Source of the DNA: Prevotellaceae bacterium
GTDB taxonomy: Bacteria; Bacteroidota; Bacteroidia; Bacteroidales; UBA932
NCBI GenBank assembly: GCA_031267155.1
Contig: JAIRZR010000089.1
Location: 1-6,789, forward strand
Length of the DNA stretch: 6,789 nt
Reading direction: 5' to 3'
A program made the position numbers and the translations under genes. The notes beneath the pieces were generated by a model. It was not told where the DNA came from and did not search any database. It saw only the letters and a list, made by a program, of their open reading frames with translations. Positions 1-5,198 of this stretch are shown piece after piece. How positions within the stretch are numbered: the stretch's first letter is position 1; every line of letters begins with the position of its first letter.

Positions 1-4
1 CGAA

Positions 5-151
5 CAAGCCGCAGGCGCAGTTCGGGGTAAAGCTCCTCTCCGTCACAACTCCGTAAGGAGTTGAACTACTTCGTAGTTCTGGAGTGCGATAGCTTACCCC
101 GGGCTGCGCTTCGCTTGCCTGGGGTTATCGACATCAGACGCCTACGGCGTC
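5..151. repeat. Composite palindromic (REP/MITE-like) element
   Basis: The stretch is dense in inverted repeats. Seen directly: 46-52 pairs with 57-63 (CAACTCC/GGAGTTG, loop GTAA); 63-69 pairs with 73-79 (GAACTAC/GTAGTTC, loop TTC); 137-142 pairs with 146-151 (GACGCC/GGCGTC, loop TAC). Around the first two, 5-9 pairs with 113-117 and 15-34 pairs with 91-109, giving a long foldback with one bulged A (31), two G-U pairs and a small internal loop. The CCCC at 97-100 can instead pair with GGGG at 121-124 (stem 97-104/117-124). No T-tract follows, so a simple terminator is unlikely. Bacteroidales genomes carry intergenic palindromic repeats of this general look, so a dispersed repeat is the likeliest reading; this is inference. 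No coding region is supported here. Confidence 0.6.
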
Positions 152-318
152 AAAAGACACGAAGCATCTCTACATTTTTACCTCACAATTTTAGCCCGCG
201 CGCAGTATAAATGAATATCAAGTTTCCATGCATATTCATCTTCTTTCAAAACTTTAAACTGGGTGTACTGCAAAAATCCGTTTATATAATATAAAAATAA
301 AAAATAACTAATAATTAT
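152..318. other. AT-rich spacer without a supported gene
   Basis: Between the palindromic element and the tandem repeats lies AT-rich DNA, especially 280-320. A minus-strand frame is open across it (486 down to 178), but about half of that frame is translated 42-bp repeat, and the rest resembles no family and lacks a convincing start. I see no RNA gene or terminator here. Confidence 0.5.
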
Positions 319-326
319 TACATTTG
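319..326 (+). promoter_or_regulatory. Possible Bacteroidetes -7 box (TACATTTG)
   Basis: TACATTTG fits the TAnnTTTG -7 consensus of the Bacteroidetes primary sigma factor. No TTTG lies 19-21 bp upstream, where the DNA is A-rich, so the -33 element is missing. If used, transcription would start near 332 and give a leader of about 240 nt, carrying all the 42-bp repeats, before the ATG at 575. Confidence 0.4.
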
Positions 327-373
327 CACCCGAATTGAACATCTTAAAATGGTATATATGCGATATAAAAAGC

Positions 374-514
374 ATCTGCGCACAGCAGATTTTACGCCGA
401 AACTTGCGGGAAGGAATCTGCGCATGGCAGGTTTCTTCCCGCAAATTACGGGAAAGAATCTGCGCATGGCAGATTCCTTCTCGCAATTTGCAGGAAAGAA
501 TCTGCGCATGGCAG
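374..514. repeat. 42-bp tandem repeat, 3.3 copies, hairpin-forming
   Basis: Units are 374-415, 416-457 and 458-499, plus a 15-bp partial copy at 500-514. Each begins ATCTGCGCA. Units 2 and 3 share 36 of 42 bases; unit 1 is more diverged. Every unit can form a 5' hairpin ATCTGC-N5-GCAGAT; unit 2 has GCAGGT, which keeps the stem through a G-U pair, and unit 1 changes only the loop. A second hairpin follows, best in unit 2 (TTCCCG 436-441 with CGGGAA 449-454), with one mismatch and one wobble in unit 3, and only three pairs in unit 1. The array ends 60 bp before the ATG at 575 and so probably lies in its leader. The 42-bp period is a multiple of three, so several frames stay open, but I see no sign that the array is coding. 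Confidence 0.85.
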
Positions 515-574
515 CAGATATTTCAGGCGGATATTCATGTGAATCAACAGTATTTAAACTTTTAATTTACAATT

Positions 575-1510
575 ATGGTAAAATTTAGAGTCTTATTATT
601 TAAGTTTTTGCCCAACGAAGCCCATTACAAGTTTTTTGACAGGGCATGGGAAGAAGTGGCGGCGGCAGGTTCCAGCGTGCAAAGCGCCCTGGGCACGCTT
701 TCCGGAGAGCTTAACGACTGGTTCGTGAAGGAAACAGCCTGCGTCGAATGGGTGTATAAAAGTGCGTTGACAGCCAGCATTGCCGATGCCGAACGGCATC
801 TCAATAAAACGCTGCTCGGACTGTCGGCGCAGGTCAGAGGCGCACGCTACGACTCGAATCCGGTGGTGGCAAGCGCAGCCAAACGTCTGTACATCATGCT
901 GAAAAGCTACGGCTATGTGAGCAGGAAACCCTATCTTCAGGAAATCGGCGCGACGAAAGCTATCATCGTGCATCTCAAGGACGACATGGCGCCGGACGTA
1001 CAGTCTGCCGGCGTGTCGCGGTGGACGATGGAAATCCAGACGGCGCTGAACGATTTCGTCAATCTGTTCGAACAGCGTGAAGCACAGATGCTCAACAAGC
1101 CGGAGCAGGGATTTCCCGAAGTGCGCCGCGGAATCGAGAACGTCTGGCGCCGGATTGTTGTGCTGGTCAATGCGGGAGCGTCGCTGAATACCTCGCCCGA
1201 ATTTGCAGCGCTGATCAACAGGCTGAATCCCGAAATCAAGTATCTCAACGGAGAGTTTCACCGCGTCAGGCACAGCATCGCCGCAGCAGAGCTGTCGCCA
1301 ATCGAAAAGCAGCCGTACACCGGCAAGCCGTGTACGCCCGTGCCGGAGGTATTGTATGTTACTCCAAAGGAAACGCTCAGGCTTGTGCTCGGTAAGGATT
1401 TCAATGTTACCTACAAAAACAATGTCAATGCAGGAAACGCCGAATGTACAATCCACGGAAAAGGCGGATACCGCGGGCTTAAAACTGTTACGTTTATCAT
1501 TGTCCGCTGA
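575..1510 (+). CDS. DUF6261-like protein with C-terminal Ig-like domain
   Basis: 311 aa, function unknown. Residues 1-240 are predicted by eye to be nearly all alpha-helical, opening with an FLPNEAHYKFF motif; the composition and layout (NEAH near the start, an SNPVVASAAKRL stretch at 95-105, a late PEFAALINRLN segment at 208-218) recall the DUF6261 family of Bacteroides, recognised from memory. Residues 247-311 (PYTGKPCTPVPEV, DFNVTYKNNVNAGNAECTIHGKGGY, VTFIIV) match the bacterial Ig-like repeat usually found in surface proteins. There is no signal peptide, lipobox or membrane segment, so the protein appears cytoplasmic, which is odd for that tail. ATG at 575 is the only early start in frame; no Shine-Dalgarno is visible, as is usual here. 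A 42-bp repeat array lies just upstream and a strong terminator 26 bp downstream, so it is probably monocistronic. Confidence 0.85.
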   Translation: MVKFRVLLFKFLPNEAHYKFFDRAWEEVAAAGSSVQSALGTLSGELNDWFVKETACVEWVYKSALTASIADAERHLNKTLLGLSAQVRGARYDSNPVVASAAKRLYIMLKSYGYVSRKPYLQEIGATKAIIVHLKDDMAPDVQSAGVSRWTMEIQTALNDFVNLFEQREAQMLNKPEQGFPEVRRGIENVWRRIVVLVNAGASLNTSPEFAALINRLNPEIKYLNGEFHRVRHSIAAAELSPIEKQPYTGKPCTPVPEVLYVTPKETLRLVLGKDFNVTYKNNVNAGNAECTIHGKGGYRGLKTVTFIIVR

Positions 1511-1535
1511 CTGCGGCTGAAAATTGTGACTGAAA

Positions 1536-1573
1536 AAGAAGACATTCTGGCGGAAACGTCTTCTTCATTTTTT
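1536..1573 (+). terminator. Rho-independent terminator of the DUF6261-like gene
   Basis: AAGAAGAC (1536-1543) pairs perfectly with GTCTTCTT (1558-1565) across a 14-nt loop, followed by CA and six T (1568-1573). It starts 26 bp after the stop at 1510. On the minus strand the same stem is followed by a shorter T run, so it may work in both directions and also stop transcription from the opposing broken gene. Confidence 0.85.
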
Positions 1574-1658
1574 GCGGGGAGACTTATGTAAAAATATACC
1601 CCCTGCCTTTAGCGGGTAATTCTGCCGGCAGGCAAACCTTCCCTTTTCTGCAAAACAG

Positions 1659-1697
1659 GAGCCGCCCGTACAGTAAGGGATTACTTCAGGGCGGCTC
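1659..1697. other. Strong two-tier hairpin at the broken gene's 3' end
   Basis: GAGCCGCCC (1659-1667) pairs perfectly with GGGCGGCTC (1689-1697). Inside, AGTAA (1672-1676) pairs with TTACT (1681-1685) around a GGGA loop. On the minus strand it is followed by CTGTTTTGC, a weak T run, so it may act as a terminator for that strand. It sits where the four-helix-bundle homology stops, so it may mark the junction of the deletion. The spacer 1574-1658 also holds a 10-bp palindrome, CTGCCGGCAG (1622-1631), and nothing else I can name. Confidence 0.6.
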
Positions 1698-1893
1698 ATC
1701 TGCGATGTTTTGTTTTCCACTTCGGGCAGCCTGTATCATCTGGTCGATAGTCCGGTCGGGTTTTCTGTAAAAGCGAGCGGTAAAATATACCGTGCCGTCA
1801 TAGATGATTTCGGCTTTCTGGTAGCTTGATAAGGTTGCGGTAACCTTCATGCTTGGGAATGAAACCCTGATTGCTGTTGCTGTTTTCCGACAT
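1686..1893 (-). pseudogene. Truncated, frameshifted four-helix-bundle 'suffix' protein
   Basis: Reading the minus strand from ATG at 1893 gives MSENSNSNQGFIPKHEGYRN then LI; the frame then hits TGA at 1798. Shifting one base near 1824-1830 (ATCAAGC where ATCAGC would keep frame) restores SYQKAEIIYDGTVYF, TARFYRKPDRTID and QMIQAARSGKQNIA. This is the N-terminal half of the Bacteroidetes four-helix-bundle suffix-domain family, related to the 23S rRNA intervening-sequence proteins (recognised from memory; function unknown). After NIA the match ends: DEPP and a TGA at 1688-1686, inside a hairpin. The C-terminal helices are gone, so there are two independent lesions. An upstream in-frame ATG at 1929 (MSPNKKKEKENN) is an alternative start. 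A -7 box lies about 130 bp upstream, and the fragment faces the DUF6261-like gene. A sequencing error could explain the frameshift but not the lost C-terminus. Confidence 0.8.
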
Positions 1894-1961
1894 GTTATTT
1901 TCTTTTTCTTTTTTCTTGTTTGGGGACATTAAAGTTTCGGTTGATGATATCTGATAATCTT

Positions 1962-2003
1962 CCCCCAATGTCTCTACAGTCCCCACTATCCCAACAGTCC
2001 CTA
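1962..2003. repeat. Degenerate 9-bp tandem repeat in the broken gene's leader
   Basis: On the plus strand the nonamers are CCCCCAATG, TCTCTACAG, TCCCCACTA and TCCCAACAG, then the partial TCCCTA. On the minus strand the consensus is about CTGTTGGGA. It lies between the minus-strand -7 box (2031-2024) and the ATG at 1893, so it would be transcribed in the leader of that gene. The minus-strand frame through it is open (GTVGIVGTVETLG), as expected for a 9-bp period. Confidence 0.55.
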
Positions 2004-2023
2004 AAAAACCACTATTTTAAGCA

Positions 2024-2031
2024 CAAAGATA
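2024..2031 (-). promoter_or_regulatory. -7 box (TATCTTTG) for the broken minus-strand gene
   Basis: The minus strand reads TATCTTTG, a full match to TAnnTTTG. The only upstream TTTG is 13 bp away rather than 19-21, so the -33 element is poor. Transcription would start near 2018 and give a leader of about 125 nt to the ATG at 1893. Confidence 0.5.
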
Positions 2032-2242
2032 GTTCAAAAATAACCAAATTCATTTTTTTGCGTTCAGTTCCGCGTGCAGGCGTTAACCTTGAATGAAACC
2101 GAACGTGGTTTTGAATAAATTGATGAATAAATCGAACAGTCCGACATTTTGGAATATATCCTAATAGAATGATATATTGTTGTTCCCGATGATTTTTTGC
2201 ATAAAGTTCAAATGAAATTCGGTTTATCTAATAAAGAAATGT
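2032..2242. other. Divergent AT-rich intergenic region
   Basis: This gene-free stretch separates the minus-strand broken gene from the esterase gene. It holds the inverted repeat at 2153-2178 and probably the -33 region of the esterase promoter. I see no open reading frame worth reporting and no RNA gene. Confidence 0.6.
2153..2178. promoter_or_regulatory. Inverted repeat AATATATC-N10-GATATATT, possible operator
   Basis: Perfect 8-bp arms (2153-2160, 2171-2178) flank a 10-bp spacer, about 65 bp upstream of the -7 box of the esterase gene. The centre-to-centre distance of 18 bp is about 1.7 helical turns. AT-rich arms in AT-rich DNA can arise by chance, so a regulator site is only a suggestion. 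Confidence 0.3.
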
Positions 2243-2250
2243 TATCTTTG
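2243..2250 (+). promoter_or_regulatory. -7 box (TATCTTTG) for the esterase gene
   Basis: TATCTTTG fully matches TAnnTTTG. A partial -33 (TTCG, 2218-2221) sits 21 bp upstream. The start site would be near 2257, giving a 35-nt AT-rich leader to the ATG at 2292. It probably also serves rlmH downstream. Confidence 0.65.
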
Positions 2251-2291
2251 CACCGCTTTTTATAATTAATTACAATAAATATTTTGGTCTT

Positions 2292-3707
2292 ATGAAAAAG
2301 ATAGCACAAGTTTTTTTACCTTTATTACTGGTAACATTTTTTACCTTTTCTGCAGGGGCAGAAATAAAACTTCCCGCCATTTTTGGCGATAACATGGTAT
2401 TGCAGCAGCAGTCGCAGGTAGCTGTATGGGGCTGGGCTAAAGCCAATTCAAGCGTAACAGTTACATGTTCGTGGAACAGGAAAAGCTATTCCGCAAAGAG
2501 TGATGGAAACGGATACTGGAAACTGAAAGTGCATACGCCTGAAGCAAGTTATACCCCGTACACCCTCACGGTAAGCGACGGAAAACCCGTTTCGCTGAAG
2601 AATGTACTGATCGGAGAAGTGTGGCTCTGTTCGGGACAGTCGAACATGGAAATGCCGATGAAGGGATTTTATCTTCAGCCGATTGAAGGAGGTCCCGAGG
2701 CAATAGCCCATTCGTACAATTTCGGTATTCGCTGTTTTACAGTACAGAAAACATCGAAAGCAGCGCCTCAGGACGACTGTTCGGGTACATGGGAAGTCGC
2801 CAGTGCGCAAACAGTCCCGAATTTCACCGCCACGGGTTATTTTTTCGGGCGTATGCTCAATCAGTCTTTGAATGTGCCTGTAGGTTTGATTCATACAAGC
2901 TGGGGCGGTTCTCGTATCGAAGCATGGATGACCCCCGAATCGCTGAAAGACATTCCCGAGAAGCCCATCCCCGCAAGCGAGGCCGACATCAAGATACAGA
3001 ACGGCTCGCCAACAGTTCTTTATAACGGCATGCTCAAACCTGTCGCAGGCTACGGTATCCGCGGAGCAATCTGGTATCAGGGCGAATCAAACAAAGATGA
3101 GCCCGAATTGTATGTAAAAATGTTCGACAAAATGGTTAGCGGATGGCGTGAACTCTGGAACCTCGGCGAATTTCCGTTCTACTATTGCCAGATAGCGCCG
3201 TACAGGTATGGAGGAGGCGCCAATTCGGGATATATTCGCGAGGCTCAGGCAAAGGGAATGCTGACTCCCAACACGGGAATGGCGGTGCTGATGGACGCCG
3301 ACAGTCCCGGATGCATTCATCCGCCGAAGAAAAAGGACGCCGGTGAACGCATGGCTCTCTGGGCTTTGGCAAAAACTTACGGAATGGGAAAAATGCATTA
3401 CCGCAGTCCCGAAGTACAGTCCGTTGATATCGAGGGACGTGTTGTAATCGTTTCCTTTGACCTGTTCGGCTCGTCGTCCGGACTGACAAGCAATGGCAGG
3501 GAACTGCTTAATTTCAAACTTGCCGGCAAGAACAAGCGTTTTTATGAAGCCAAGGCAGCCCTGTCGGGAAACAGGGTTTTTGTTTTTTCTCCCCATGTGG
3601 CGGAACCTGTTGCCGTAAGATATTGCTTTGACGATACATCGGCAAGCGAACTGTATACGGTGGAAGGAAATTTGCCGGTGTCCTCATTCCGTACGGACAA
3701 CTGGTAA
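2292..3707 (+). CDS. Secreted sialate O-acetylesterase-family SGNH hydrolase
   Basis: 471 aa. It belongs to the sialate O-acetylesterase (SASA) family, which removes O-acetyl groups from sialic acids or other acetylated glycans. Residues 1-23 are a signal peptide (MKK, a hydrophobic run, then AGA), so it acts in the periplasm or beyond. An N-terminal beta region (24-105; LPAIFGDNMVLQQ is a family hallmark) is followed by the SGNH domain: CSGQSNMEM with nucleophile Ser117, HTSWGGSRIEAWM (201-213), GAIWYQGESN (258-267), and a DADSPGCIHP block with His343 and candidate acids Asp335 and Asp337. Many relatives have DIHP where this has CIHP. Residues 372-471 form a beta-rich C-terminal domain. The length is normal and nothing is broken. 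No glycosidase or SusCD pair is nearby, so the substrate cannot be told from context; an acetylxylan or other acetyl esterase role is also possible. Confidence 0.93.
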   Translation: MKKIAQVFLPLLLVTFFTFSAGAEIKLPAIFGDNMVLQQQSQVAVWGWAKANSSVTVTCSWNRKSYSAKSDGNGYWKLKVHTPEASYTPYTLTVSDGKPVSLKNVLIGEVWLCSGQSNMEMPMKGFYLQPIEGGPEAIAHSYNFGIRCFTVQKTSKAAPQDDCSGTWEVASAQTVPNFTATGYFFGRMLNQSLNVPVGLIHTSWGGSRIEAWMTPESLKDIPEKPIPASEADIKIQNGSPTVLYNGMLKPVAGYGIRGAIWYQGESNKDEPELYVKMFDKMVSGWRELWNLGEFPFYYCQIAPYRYGGGANSGYIREAQAKGMLTPNTGMAVLMDADSPGCIHPPKKKDAGERMALWALAKTYGMGKMHYRSPEVQSVDIEGRVVIVSFDLFGSSSGLTSNGRELLNFKLAGKNKRFYEAKAALSGNRVFVFSPHVAEPVAVRYCFDDTSASELYTVEGNLPVSSFRTDNW

Positions 3708-3734
3708 CTGTCGGAATATGAATCTGCAGGGAAG

Positions 3735-4208
3735 GTGAAAATAAAATTTATTGTTACGGGTAAGACAAATACCGGATATCTCCGGGAAGCCATATCCGTA
3801 TATGAAAACAGATTAAAACATTATATCCCTTTCGAACTGATTTGTATTCCCGACGTCAAAAATGCGGGAAATCTAAACGAATCACAGCTGAAAGACAGGG
3901 AGGGAAAAAGTATTCTGGCACAGCTGAATTTCGGGGACGAACTGATTTTGCTTGATGAAAAGGGCGGAATGTGTTCGTCTTCGGAATTTTCGCTCCTGCT
4001 TTCAAAAAAGATCAACGCAGGCAGCAGATGCATAGTGTTCGTTGCGGGAGGAGCGTACGGCTTTTCGGACGAAATTTATGCCAAAGCGTCGTCGATGATT
4101 TCGCTGTCGCGGATGACTTTTACGCATCAGATGGTGCGCCTGATATTTGTCGAACAGCTTTACAGGGCGTTCACTATAATAAAAGGAGAAGCGTATCATC
4201 ACGAGTGA
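3735..4208 (+). CDS. rlmH: 23S rRNA (pseudouridine1915-N3)-methyltransferase RlmH
   Basis: 157 aa, the usual family length (about 155). RlmH is a dimeric SPOUT methyltransferase that uses SAM to N3-methylate pseudouridine 1915 in helix 69 of 23S rRNA on assembled ribosomes. Seen here: MKIKFIVTGKT at the start, RLKHYIPFELICIPDVKN (26-43), GDELILLDEKG (67-77), the SAM-binding knot FVAGGAYGFSDEI (102-114), SLSRMTFTHQMVRLIFVEQLYRA (123-145), and the conserved YHHE C-terminus. The start is GTG at 3735: it aligns exactly with the family N-terminus and no ATG is in frame nearby. AGGG at 3728-3731 lies only 3 bp before it. The gene begins 27 bp after the esterase stop with no terminator between, so the two are probably co-transcribed although unrelated in function. 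Confidence 0.97.
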   Translation: MKIKFIVTGKTNTGYLREAISVYENRLKHYIPFELICIPDVKNAGNLNESQLKDREGKSILAQLNFGDELILLDEKGGMCSSSEFSLLLSKKINAGSRCIVFVAGGAYGFSDEIYAKASSMISLSRMTFTHQMVRLIFVEQLYRAFTIIKGEAYHHE

Positions 4209-4235
4209 AAAATCCGGCGCTCTTTCTGCTCCGCA

Positions 4236-4267
4236 TTTGCTCATTTCTTACATTATACCTAATTTTG
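4236..4267 (+). promoter_or_regulatory. Bacteroidetes-type promoter TTTG-N20-TAATTTTG
   Basis: TTTG at 4236-4239, a 20-bp spacer, and TAATTTTG (4260-4267) match both promoter elements and the expected spacing of the Bacteroidetes primary sigma factor. The start site would be near 4274, about 26 nt before the ATG at 4300. This separates the three-gene operon from rlmH and is the best promoter in the window. Confidence 0.75.
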
Positions 4268-4284
4268 AGCCCGAAAATGACGGG

Positions 4285-4294
4285 TAACCGGTTA
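4285..4294. promoter_or_regulatory. 10-bp palindrome TAACCGGTTA before the operon
   Basis: A perfect palindrome lies between the predicted start site (about 4274) and the ATG at 4300. A short CCCG/CGGG stem sits just before it (4270-4284 region). The position would suit a repressor site, but no regulator gene is next to it and the site is short. Confidence 0.3.
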
Positions 4295-4299
4295 AGATT

Positions 4300-5181
4300 A
4301 TGGATAAAGCAGTATCAGTAATATTTGGAATATTATGCATTTACTCCGTTTCGTGTACGGACGGAACGAAAATAAAGACGGATTACGAACGCTTGAAACT
4401 CAAGGGCAGGGTGCAGTATATCACCGAAACGTACTTTTTACCGCTTGTCTCGGGAGACACGATAAAAAGGGGAGAACGGACAAGCAATGCGACTTCGTTT
4501 TACGAATCAAGCGATGACGAGCTGTTCTCTTCATACGAAACGAAAGTGTATTTTGACCGTAACGGAAACATCAGGGAATGTTATATGGACGACAGCGCAA
4601 GCGATTTCCACTTTAAGGAAACGTTTGAGTATGACGGCAATCTGCTGATAAACAAACTCGGGCTTTTGTCCGGAGAGTTTTTCTACAGGGAGATATACCG
4701 GTACGATTCCAAAAACAGGGAGACGGAAAGGAGTTTCTTTGACAGCGAAAAGAATATCTTTGAATCTGTTATCCTGGAATATCCGGATAAAAACACTCTT
4801 ATCGAAAAAATCCATACAAAAAGCGAATATTCCGATTTCGAGCGGGAAACACGCTTCGAAAACGCTTTGCCGGTGTCGCTTGAAAGCCGTATCGATCCTG
4901 TCAATATTCTCGAAAAATGGAGCGGGGAATATGACACTCAGGGACAGCTGGTTTTGTCGAAATTTTATGACGCTCAGAGTAATCTGCTTCAATATGCAAA
5001 GTACAGTTATGACGGGCATGGGAACGAACTCGAATGTTCGACATTTTCGCCCGGAGACGAACTTTTGGAAAAACATGAATACCGGTATAAATATGACAGC
5101 TGTGGAAACTGGACTCAGCAGGTCTCGATCACGGACGGCTATCCTGAAATTATCATGCTGCGGAATATTATCTATTACTAA
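4300..5181 (+). CDS. Exported YD-repeat (RHS-like) protein, probable lipoprotein
   Basis: 293 aa, function unknown. Residues 4-18 are hydrophobic and end in YSVSC, so Cys19 could be lipidated, but Ser at -3 makes a weak lipobox; a cleaved or anchored helix is the alternative. The rest is a tandem beta-hairpin repeat. Turn motifs recur at FDRNGN (85), YDGN (111), YDSKNR (135), YPDKN (161), FENA (186, degenerate), YDTQGQ (211), YDGHGN (237) and YDSCGN (265), a steady 24-28 residue step like the YD repeats of RHS/teneurin proteins. The final unit ends YDSCGNWTQQV followed by a short tail, without an RHS core or toxin domain, so it is not a polymorphic toxin. Such proteins are common as small exported proteins in Bacteroidetes. 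It is the first gene of an operon, 32 bp after a strong -7 box and 17 bp before the nitroreductase. Confidence 0.8.
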   Translation: MDKAVSVIFGILCIYSVSCTDGTKIKTDYERLKLKGRVQYITETYFLPLVSGDTIKRGERTSNATSFYESSDDELFSSYETKVYFDRNGNIRECYMDDSASDFHFKETFEYDGNLLINKLGLLSGEFFYREIYRYDSKNRETERSFFDSEKNIFESVILEYPDKNTLIEKIHTKSEYSDFERETRFENALPVSLESRIDPVNILEKWSGEYDTQGQLVLSKFYDAQSNLLQYAKYSYDGHGNELECSTFSPGDELLEKHEYRYKYDSCGNWTQQVSITDGYPEIIMLRNIIYY

Positions 5182-5198
5182 TTTAATTACAATCATAT

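Noticed and set aside
178..486. 102-codon minus-strand open frame with a hydrophobic middle
   Set aside because: Its N-terminal half is translated 42-bp repeat and the rest lies in AT-rich spacer; no family resemblance, no start signal.
374..514. CRISPR array
   Set aside because: The units are contiguous 42-bp tandem copies with no unique spacers, and no cas genes are present.
596..1456. 286-codon minus-strand open frame
   Set aside because: It lies antisense to the DUF6261-like gene; its Cys/His/Arg-rich translation matches nothing and looks like a shadow.
4188..4208. GAAGCGTATCAT near the rlmH 3' end, resembling the SCC attachment site at the end of staphylococcal rlmH
   Set aside because: The resemblance follows from the conserved EAYHHE codons. 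No recombinase, direct repeat or cassette follows; the next DNA is an ordinary promoter and operon.
4300..5181. Polymorphic RHS toxin
   Set aside because: YD repeats are present but there is no RHS core motif, no C-terminal toxin domain and no immunity gene; the next gene is a nitroreductase.
4531..5196. 221-codon minus-strand open frame
   Set aside because: It is antisense to the YD-repeat gene, which has a promoter, signal sequence and periodic motifs; the minus frame has none.
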